In this document: piece by piece, positions 1-4,654 of the stretch | Layout: the number at the start of each line of letters is the position of its first letter | How positions within the stretch are numbered: the stretch's first letter is position 1 | NCBI GenBank assembly: GCA_905203195.1 | Contig: CAJKVD010000049.1 | Span: 1 to 6,116 of the forward strand | Direction of reading: 5' to 3' | From: an uncultured Clostridium sp. | GTDB taxonomy: Bacteria; Bacillota; Clostridia; TANB77; CAG-508 | DNA: 6,116 bases | Made by a program: the position numbers and the translations under genes | Notes under the pieces: generated by a model | What the model was told of the DNA's origin: nothing | What the model saw: only the letters and a program-made list of their open reading frames with translations | Database searches by the model: none

Positions 1-26
1 TCTAATGGGTATGCTCTTCCTGCCAT
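1..26 (-). CDS. fusA: Elongation factor G, N-terminal fragment (cut by window edge)
   Basis: Only eight codons and two bases are visible, reading MAGRAYPL followed by a codon beginning GA. This matches the usual start of bacterial EF-G (an R-x-Y-P-L-E type beginning ahead of the GTP-binding P-loop), and fusA is the expected gene after rpsL and rpsG. EF-G is the GTPase that drives ribosomal translocation and, with RRF, ribosome recycling. The ATG at 26-24 is supported by a very strong Shine-Dalgarno at 43-35 (GAGGGGAGG), 8 nt upstream. The gene appears to have its own promoter (59-87) as well as possible readthrough from rpsG, which ends 186 nt upstream. The GTPase motifs lie outside the window, so the call rests on eight residues, the ribosome binding site and synteny. 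Confidence 0.85.
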
Positions 27-58
27 TTAAATTTCCTCCCCTCGGTTTTATCTAATAT

Positions 59-87
59 ATTATACTCATTTTAAACAAACACTTCAA
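59..87 (-). promoter_or_regulatory. Sigma-A-type promoter for fusA
   Basis: On the minus strand a -35 box TTGAAG (87-82) is followed, after exactly 17 bp, by a perfect -10 box TATAAT (64-59). Transcription would start near G52 or A51, giving a 5' UTR of about 25 nt that contains the fusA Shine-Dalgarno. The first two bases of the -35 box lie inside the outer end of the 129-nt palindrome (86-214). This suggests that fusA can be transcribed independently of rpsL and rpsG. The call is from sequence match and spacing only. Confidence 0.65.
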
Positions 88-214
88 AATTTTGCTTAAA
101 ATTGATTAGCTGTGCATTTTTAGAAATTGTTGCAAGCCGAAGGTGTACGTTGGTACATCGAGGTTTGAAACAATTACTGAAAATGTGCAGATGATTGATT
201 TTAAGCTAAATTTT
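86..214. repeat. 129-nt imperfect palindrome in the rpsG-fusA spacer
   Basis: Positions 86-138 pair with 214-162 and 142-148 pair with 159-153, closed by the tetraloop GTTG at 149-152. There are 56 pairs, broken only by single mismatches at 93/207 (T/T), 109/191 (G/A), 124/176 (A/A) and 132/168 (G/A), and by a small internal loop (139-141 against 160-161). Eight pairs are wobbles: 103/197, 104/196, 107/193, 113/187, 114/186, 121/179, 136/164 and 143/158. Every one is G.T on the plus strand and therefore A.C on the minus strand. The element begins at the rpsG stop codon (213-215) and ends at the fusA -35 box. No target duplication is visible at its edges, and neither strand shows a terminator-like T tract directly after it. 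Size and shape resemble ERIC/IRU palindromes of enterobacteria (about 127 bp), but the sequence does not. It could be a short interspersed palindromic element, a plus-strand structured RNA, or an mRNA stability or processing hairpin. Confidence 0.85.
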
Positions 215-683
215 ACCATTTGTAGTGAGCAAAAGCTTTATTAGCTTCTGCCATTCTATGTGTGTCTTCTTTCTTCTTAAATGCTCCACCGTTACCAGCA
301 ACAGCATCCATAATTTCACCAGCTAATTTTTCAGCCATAGTTTTCTCATGTCTATTTCTAGCATAAGAAACCAACCATCTAAGACCCAAAGTTTGTCTTC
401 TCTCAGGTCTAATCTCTAATGGAACTTGATAAGTAGCTCCACCAACTCTTCTAGCTTTAACTTCAAGAACTGGCATTACGTTTTCTAAAGCTGCTTCAAA
501 AACTTCTAAAGGATTTTTTCCTTCTTTTTCTTTAATGATATCAAAAGCATCATAAACTATTTTTTGAGCAACTGATTTTTTACCATCAAGCATAATATTA
601 TTAACTAATTTAGTAACAACTTTGCTATTATAAATTGGATCTGGTAAAACATCTCTTTTTGCTATAAATCCTCTTCTTGGCAC
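213..683 (-). CDS. rpsG: Small ribosomal subunit protein S7 (uS7)
   Basis: This is ribosomal protein S7, a primary binder that nucleates assembly of the 3' major domain (head) of 16S rRNA and lines the mRNA exit channel near the E site. The 156 residues are the usual bacterial length and colinear with the family: the start [16 protein letters not shown], the central [12 protein letters not shown] beta-hairpin segment (about 78-89), [10 protein letters not shown] (about 103-112) and a C-terminal [12 protein letters not shown]. It starts with GTG (683-681), which encodes the family-typical PRRG immediately after it. A GGAG-type Shine-Dalgarno (696-693) sits 9 nt upstream. It follows rpsL after a long, hairpin-rich 184-nt spacer and precedes fusA after a palindrome. 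In Escherichia coli S7 represses its own operon by binding the rpsL-rpsG spacer; whether that happens here is unknown. No truncation or odd residue is evident. Confidence 0.99.
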   Translation of the reverse strand: MPRRGFIAKRDVLPDPIYNSKVVTKLVNNIMLDGKKSVAQKIVYDAFDIIKEKEGKNPLEVFEAALENVMPVLEVKARRVGGATYQVPLEIRPERRQTLGLRWLVSYARNRHEKTMAEKLAGEIMDAVAGNGGAFKKKEDTHRMAEANKAFAHYKW

Positions 684-867
684 TATTCTTCACTCCTTTT
701 CTATTGGGATAATCCCATTAATCGTGATACTTAAAAAAGTATCAAAGTTACTCTGGAAAGATTTTACTTTCCCGCACAGTGCTTTATAATCTATTCTAAA
801 TTTAAGTACCTCAATTTATCAAGAATTACAAGCACTACTTTCTACTAGTTATAAATCAAATTAATGA
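684..867 (-). promoter_or_regulatory. Structured rpsL-rpsG intercistronic spacer
   Basis: This 184-nt spacer has no convincing gene but several inverted repeats. In transcription order they are: an outer stem 836-830 with 784-778 (AGTGCTT/AAGCACT); inside it a 6-bp stem 818-813 with 802-797; a 6-bp hairpin 772-767 with 760-755 (GGAAAG/CTTTCC); a perfect 8-bp hairpin 744-737 with 732-725 and a four-base loop; and a 5-bp hairpin 717-713 with 709-705 just upstream of the rpsG ribosome binding site. None is followed by a terminator-like T run. The arrangement is suited to translational control or RNA processing between S12 and S7. Regulatory function is inference, and the weaker AT-rich stems could be chance. 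Confidence 0.5.
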
Positions 868-1281
868 TTATTTTTTAGGGCGTTTAGCTCCATATTTAGA
901 ACGAGCTTGCATTCTATCTTTAACGCCTGCTGTATCTAGTGTTCCTCTAATGATATGGTATCTAACACCTGGAAGGTCTTTTACCCTACCTCCTCTAATT
1001 AAAACAACACTATGTTCTTGTAAGTTATGTCCTATACCAGGGATATAAGAAGTAACTTCATAACCATTTGAAAGTCTTACTCTGGCTACTTTTCTCAAAG
1101 CAGAGTTTGGCTTTTTAGGTGTAACTGTTTTTACAACTGTACAAACACCTCTTTTTTGTGGAGCTCTATTATTTGTTAATTTTTTATTTTTAGAGTTCCA
1201 TCCATGTTGTAAAGCTGGAGCAGTTGATTTTGTAACACCTGTTTTTCTTCCTTTTCTTACTAATTGATTAATTGTTGGCAC
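868..1281 (-). CDS. rpsL: Small ribosomal subunit protein S12 (uS12)
   Basis: S12 sits at the 30S decoding centre and helps control accuracy of tRNA selection. The 137-residue protein is the longer form typical of Gram-positive bacteria: relative to the 124-residue E. coli protein it carries extra residues in the basic N-terminal extension (about 14-37). Hallmarks are QKRGVC (42-47), [12 protein letters not shown] (54-65), [22 protein letters not shown] (about 84-105, the second decoding loop) and the C-terminal [12 protein letters not shown]. Lys56 and Lys101 correspond to E. coli Lys43 and Lys88 (counting Met), the classical streptomycin-resistance positions. Both are wild type, as is Pro104. 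Asp102 is the residue that RimO methylthiolates in some bacteria. The start is GTG (1281-1279), with a strong AGGAGGT Shine-Dalgarno (1297-1291) 9 nt upstream. It is the first gene of the transcript predicted from the 1394-1422 promoter. Confidence 0.99.
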   Translation of the reverse strand: MPTINQLVRKGRKTGVTKSTAPALQHGWNSKNKKLTNNRAPQKRGVCTVVKTVTPKKPNSALRKVARVRLSNGYEVTSYIPGIGHNLQEHSVVLIRGGRVKDLPGVRYHIIRGTLDTAGVKDRMQARSKYGAKRPKK

Positions 1282-1313
1282 TTAAATTTCACCTCCTACT
1301 TTTATAATTTTTA

Positions 1314-1390
1314 TATAATAAAAAGCTATTACTATTTTATTATACAAATAACCGTTACAGACAACATACTTCTATGTTTCCATAACGGTT
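1314..1390 (-). promoter_or_regulatory. 5' leader of the rpsL transcript with two stem-loops
   Basis: In transcription order, the first stem pairs 1390-1383 with 1357-1350 (AACCGTTA/TAACGGTT, 8 bp). It encloses a 6-bp hairpin 1378-1373 with 1368-1363 and a four-base loop. The second pairs 1344-1335 with 1323-1314 (TATAATAAAA/TTTTATTATA, 10 bp, all A-T) around an 11-nt loop. An alternative 7-bp stem (1324-1318 with 1314-1308) would compete with the second. From the predicted promoter, transcription would start within a few bases of the foot of the first stem, so the mRNA would carry a nearly 5'-terminal hairpin. Such hairpins are known to slow decay from the 5' end in Bacillota. No T tract follows either stem, so neither looks like a classical terminator. 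The second stem is pure A-T and could be chance. Confidence 0.5.
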
Positions 1391-1393
1391 TAT

Positions 1394-1422
1394 ATTTTAT
1401 CACTTTTTCGTTTTAAAGTCAA
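1394..1422 (-). promoter_or_regulatory. Sigma-A-type promoter for rpsL-rpsG(-fusA)
   Basis: The -35 box is TTGACT (1422-1417) and the -10 box TAAAAT (1399-1394), separated by exactly 17 bp. Each box has one mismatch to consensus. The expected start is around 1390-1386, about 105-110 nt ahead of the rpsL start codon. It lies only 34 nt past the stop codon of the coiled-coil gene, and no convincing terminator separates the two, so some readthrough from upstream is possible. Confidence 0.75.
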
Positions 1423-1455
1423 CAAAAAGATTTAGTTTTTATGAACTTTTAACAA

Positions 1456-3126
1456 TTATCTCTCTTCCCCAGAGTTGCTTGTTCTCATCTGATCATTTTT
1501 TTGATGAGCATAAACATTTTTTATTTCAGATAATTGTGATTCATCTAATTCAGTATTTTCAAGATTTTTTCCTAGATTAGTCTTTTCATCAACTCTCAAT
1601 CCTTTAATAAAATCTTTAGCTTCATCATCTTTTTTATCTAATGCAACATTTACAGCACTTGCATTTTCAATTTCTACAGACTCATTTTTTTCAGCCAATT
1701 TTTTAATATTTATTCCTTTAATTTTTGCAACTATTTTGCTCAAGAATGTTGGTTTAAATTCTCCCATTTGCATACCAACATTAAATCTTTCTGCTTTTTT
1801 AGCTCTTTGTATAAAATCATATTTATCAAATTCATCCATTCCACCTGCTTTTGATAAATCATCTAAATCGTAAATAATATTACAAGAATTCTCAACATCT
1901 TTATATTCTGATGCATTAAGACAATCCTTAAAATATTTATTTAAAATTGTAGATTTACTTTCATTTATCAATTTTTTAGCAGAACATACACCTTTTACAA
2001 CAGCATAATCAATAGCTTTAGAGTTTAATGCCTTTTTTAAAACCTCTCTGTCCTCGATTTTCATTCCTGTTTTTTCTATAGACTCTATAATATCATCCAT
2101 GTCCAAGTCGCCAATTTCCTTTAAAGCTCTTCTAGGTATTTTATATTTTTCACCATCATAAATAATTGTACCTTTTCTTCCTAAATTAATTTCTATATCT
2201 TCTGGCAATTTATTATCATTAAATTCTCCACCTATAGCATTAACACTAGTACTTTGCCCTGTTGTTCCATTTTCTTCTGTTACATGATCTGAACTTTCTG
2301 TTTGTGTGTTTTCAACATTATGAACACCATCACTAGTAGTTCTTGCTGCATCTCTTCTTTTATTTTCTTCTATTGCATCATTCCAAGCTTTGTTGTATTT
2401 GCTCTGCTCTGCTTTTTGTTTTTCGGCTTCGTCTTGTTTTCTTATATCAGCAGCCATTGGAATTAACTCTTCATTTCTATCAATTTTTCCAACATTAAGC
2501 AAAAATCTTCTATACTCTGCATTAATTTCTTGTTTTTCTTTTTCTTTTTGGACAATTTGCTTTTTAACACTTGGTTCTAATGCTTTTATCTCTGTATTTA
2601 ATGCCTCAATTTTTTTATTTAAAAATTCTTTATAGTGTGAATCTTTTGCTCTTGAAGGATCCTTTTTTTCTAAATCCAACATTTCTTTTAATTCATTTTC
2701 ACGTTGAGCTTTCTCAGCTTTTTTATCATCCAATTCTTTTTTAATATTTTCAATTTCGTTTTCATTTTCACTTTTAGCCTTGTTATAAGCATCTTGTGCA
2801 TTTTCTATTATATTACTTTTAGCCTGATACATATCTTTTATTTCTTGATCTTTTTCAGGATTTTTCTTTCTTTCATCTTTTTCTTTATCTATATCCTGAA
2901 TTTCTTTTTCACCATTTTTTATAATTTCCATATATATTTTAGACTTTTGTTCAAACTCTTTATGTCCCATATTTTTCATTTCACTGATTTTCTTTTCAGC
3001 AAATTTTATTTGATCATTTAATTCTGTTTTTCTACCATCCAAATCTTCATGGCCTAATTTTTCAGCTTTTTTAGCAACATTAGCATATCCATCTAAAAAC
3101 ATTTTTAAATCTAATTTATTACTCAT
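1456..3126 (-). CDS. Coiled-coil protein of unknown function, 556 residues
   Basis: I do not recognise this protein. With the start at ATG 3126-3124 (MSNKLDLKMFLDG) it has 556 residues, no signal peptide and no membrane segment, so it is probably cytoplasmic. Residues about 1-262 are extremely rich in Lys, Glu, Asp, Gln and Asn, and look like long coiled coils with few prolines. Residues about 263-300 form a polar Ser/Thr/Glu/Gly linker. Residues about 305-475 look globular, opening with GTIIYDGEKYKIPRRALK and containing a cysteine at about 381. The tail from about 476 is charged and probably disordered. The frame stays open upstream to an ATG at 3204, but that codon lies upstream of the predicted transcription start (near 3174). 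The chosen ATG has an AAAGGAG Shine-Dalgarno (3139-3133) 6 nt away. The gene has its own promoter with palindromic sites and stands between trmFO and rpsL. A scaffold, DNA-associated or cell-organisation role is conceivable, but nothing in the sequence decides it. Confidence 0.85.
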   Translation of the reverse strand: MSNKLDLKMFLDGYANVAKKAEKLGHEDLDGRKTELNDQIKFAEKKISEMKNMGHKEFEQKSKIYMEIIKNGEKEIQDIDKEKDERKKNPEKDQEIKDMYQAKSNIIENAQDAYNKAKSENENEIENIKKELDDKKAEKAQRENELKEMLDLEKKDPSRAKDSHYKEFLNKKIEALNTEIKALEPSVKKQIVQKEKEKQEINAEYRRFLLNVGKIDRNEELIPMAADIRKQDEAEKQKAEQSKYNKAWNDAIEENKRRDAARTTSDGVHNVENTQTESSDHVTEENGTTGQSTSVNAIGGEFNDNKLPEDIEINLGRKGTIIYDGEKYKIPRRALKEIGDLDMDDIIESIEKTGMKIEDREVLKKALNSKAIDYAVVKGVCSAKKLINESKSTILNKYFKDCLNASEYKDVENSCNIIYDLDDLSKAGGMDEFDKYDFIQRAKKAERFNVGMQMGEFKPTFLSKIVAKIKGINIKKLAEKNESVEIENASAVNVALDKKDDEAKDFIKGLRVDEKTNLGKNLENTELDESQLSEIKNVYAHQKNDQMRTSNSGEER

Positions 3127-3140
3127 ATTTTTCTCCTTTC

Positions 3141-3188
3141 GGTATATAAGGTATACTTTCCTCATATTACCACTATTAATAGTATACC
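3141..3188. promoter_or_regulatory. Candidate operator: palindromes over the -10 box and start of transcription
   Basis: Three overlapping symmetries surround the predicted start (about 3174). ACTATTAATAGT (3172-3183) is a perfect 12-bp palindrome spanning the start and touching the -10 box. GGTATACT (3150-3157) and AGTATACC (3181-3188) form an 8-bp inverted repeat, 31 bp centre to centre, and each half is itself built on the palindrome GTATAC. A related GGTATAT lies at 3141-3147. One copy covers the -10 box and the others lie in the 5' UTR. This is the layout expected of a repressor site. No regulator gene is in view, and the -10 box itself (TATACT) contributes part of the symmetry, so chance is possible. 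Confidence 0.4.
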
Positions 3189-3209
3189 AAAAACAAAAAA
3201 TCATTTCAA
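3181..3209 (-). promoter_or_regulatory. Sigma-A-type promoter for the coiled-coil gene
   Basis: The -35 box is TTGAAA (3209-3204) and the -10 box TATACT (3186-3181), with a 17-bp spacer. The expected start is A3174, leaving a 48-nt leader before the ATG at 3126. The -35 box begins only 17 bp past the trmFO stop codon, so the coiled-coil gene appears to be a separate transcription unit. This promoter also rules out the in-frame ATG at 3204 as the start for this transcript. Confidence 0.7.
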
Positions 3210-3230
3210 TAGTTTTACATAAAAAACTAT
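3209..3230 (-). terminator. Weak stem-loop at the end of trmFO
   Basis: An 8-bp A/T-rich stem pairs 3230-3223 with 3216-3209 (ATAGTTTT/AAAACTAT) around a 6-nt loop. It includes the trmFO TAG stop codon. A T6 run (3201-3196) and a T5 run (3194-3190) follow, but only several bases after the stem, and the stem has a single G-C pair. It may end transcription inefficiently or merely cap the 3' end. It overlaps the -35 box of the next promoter. Confidence 0.25.
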
Positions 3231-4630
3231 AAATATTTACAAATTTCTAAATTTTCTAAACTTCTAGCAGCCAATTTTGCATAACGTTCTTTTTTATCTT
3301 TAATCTTTTTTCCTTCCAACTCTGGTAAAATGCCAAAATTAGCATTCATTGGTTGAAACTTATCATTTTTTGTAGAAATATATTTTGCCAAACTACCTAT
3401 TACCGTAAAATCAGAAAAAACAATTTTTTTATTAGAACCATGCTTTTTAAAATCATAAACAGCATTTAAGGCACAAACCATACCTGAAGAAATAGACTCA
3501 ACATAACCTTCCACACCTGTTATTTGACCAGCAAAATATATATTTTTATTATTTTTAAAATTATATGTATTATCCAATAATTCTGGAGAATTAATATATG
3601 TATTTCTATGCATTACACCATATTTTACAAAATCAGCCTCTTTTAAACCAGGAATCATAGAAAAAATCCTTTTTTGCTCACCAAATTTAAGATTAGTTTG
3701 AAAGCCAACCAAATTATACAAAGATGCTTGACTATCATCTTGTCTTAATTGAACAACAGCATATGGTCTTTTTGCAGTACGTGGATCATCAAATCCAACA
3801 GGTTTTAATGGACCGAAACGTAAAGTATCAATACCTCTTTTAGCCATAATTTCTATTGGCATACATCCTTCAAAAATTTCTCTTTTTTCAAAGTCATGTA
3901 AAGTAACAACTTCAGCATTAACTAATTCTTCCCAAAAAGACTCATATTCCTCTTTGCTAAATGGTAAATTTATATAACTATTTTCCACAATATTTGCACT
4001 ATTGTTCATAACATCAATTCTTTTTAGCCATTCATCTACAGTCTCTTTCTTTTTCTTTTCTTGCGTATAACGATCTCCATAAAATGCAATATCAAAATCT
4101 ATACTGTCCTTTGTAACTATTGGAGCTGCAGCATCATAAAAATAAAATTTATCTTGTCCTGTTAGATTTTGAATTTCGTTAGCCAAACTTTCTGATGTTA
4201 GCGGACCTGTTGCTATAATTGTTATAGTATCTTCAGAAAGCTCTTTTAATGAAATATCTTTTCCTATTTCAGCAGAAATAACCTCTATTAATGGATTTTG
4301 GCTAATCTCATCTGTAACTTTTTTAGCAAACAAATCTCTATCAACAGCTAATGCTTGCCCAGCAGGAACCTTAGTTTCATCTGCCACGCGAATTAATAAA
4401 GAATCCAACTTTCTTAATTCCTCTTTTAACAATCCACAAGCATTTGTTAACAAATTAGATTTAAAAGAATTACTGCACACAATCTCTGCCAAATCTTCAT
4501 TATTATGTGCTGGAGTAAATTTTTTAGGTTTCATGTCATATAATTTAACCTTTATACCCCTTTTTGCAATTTGATAGGCTGCTTCTGTTCCTGCCAAACC
4601 TCCACCCACAACATTTATATACTGATTCAT
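3227..4630 (-). CDS. trmFO: Methylenetetrahydrofolate-tRNA (uracil-54-C5)-methyltransferase
   Basis: TrmFO makes 5-methyluridine at position 54 of the tRNA T-loop, taking the carbon from methylenetetrahydrofolate and using FADH2 as reductant. It is the Bacillota-type alternative to SAM-dependent TrmA. The N-terminal dinucleotide fold is clear (VVGGGLAGTEAA, residues 7-18), followed by VCSNSFKSN with Cys52 and EGCMPIE with Cys256. These correspond to the two mechanistically important cysteines of the Bacillus subtilis enzyme (Cys53 and Cys226). Further signatures are RPYAVVQLRQDD (about 288-299), YGVMHRNTYINSP (about 337-349), AGQITGVEGYVES (about 367-379) and FQPMNANFG (about 425-433). At 467 residues it is some 25-30 longer than usual, owing mainly to a Lys/Glu-rich insertion at about 188-217. 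The usual NCP motif after it reads NLP (Leu222). An AGAAAGG Shine-Dalgarno (4647-4641) precedes the ATG. It follows the SNF2 gene by 24 nt, probably in one operon. Confidence 0.97.
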   Translation of the reverse strand: MNQYINVVGGGLAGTEAAYQIAKRGIKVKLYDMKPKKFTPAHNNEDLAEIVCSNSFKSNLLTNACGLLKEELRKLDSLLIRVADETKVPAGQALAVDRDLFAKKVTDEISQNPLIEVISAEIGKDISLKELSEDTITIIATGPLTSESLANEIQNLTGQDKFYFYDAAAPIVTKDSIDFDIAFYGDRYTQEKKKKETVDEWLKRIDVMNNSANIVENSYINLPFSKEEYESFWEELVNAEVVTLHDFEKREIFEGCMPIEIMAKRGIDTLRFGPLKPVGFDDPRTAKRPYAVVQLRQDDSQASLYNLVGFQTNLKFGEQKRIFSMIPGLKEADFVKYGVMHRNTYINSPELLDNTYNFKNNKNIYFAGQITGVEGYVESISSGMVCALNAVYDFKKHGSNKKIVFSDFTVIGSLAKYISTKNDKFQPMNANFGILPELEGKKIKDKKERYAKLAARSLENLEICKYL

Positions 4631-4654
4631 AACATTTAATCCTTTCTTAAACTT

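Noticed and set aside
86..214. The long palindrome as an intrinsic terminator of rpsG or of a convergent transcript.
   Set aside because: No T tract directly follows the stem on either strand, the stem is far longer than terminator stems, and its wobble pattern favours the strand opposite to rpsG transcription.
27..215. A plus-strand promoter that would transcribe the palindrome.
   Set aside because: Plus-strand -10-like sequences occur at 53-58 and 61-66, but no -35 box stands 16-18 bp upstream of either. The plus-strand RNA idea therefore rests only on the wobble pattern.
1335..1350. A second promoter for rpsL using the TATAAT at 1344-1339.
   Set aside because: No acceptable -35 box lies 16-18 bp upstream (the nearest TTGTCT is 14 bp away), there is no TGn extension in register, and the bases are explained by the leader stem.
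2390..2635. Plus-strand open frame rich in Phe, Leu and Ser, resembling a small membrane protein.
   Set aside because: It lies antisense within the coiled-coil gene. The hydrophobic look arises because Lys (AAA) and Glu codons read as Phe and Ser-type codons on the other strand. No ribosome binding site or promoter supports it.
2704..3021. Plus-strand Phe/Ile-rich open frame that would look like a multi-spanning membrane peptide.
   Set aside because: It is the antisense shadow of the Lys/Glu-rich coiled coil, for the same reason, and lacks start signals.
3127..3204. N-terminal extension of the coiled-coil protein by 26 residues from the ATG at 3204.
   Set aside because: That ATG overlaps the -35 box, upstream of the predicted start of transcription, has no good ribosome binding site, and its residues (Phe/Tyr/Trp-rich) are unlike the rest. 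The ATG at 3126 has a good Shine-Dalgarno.
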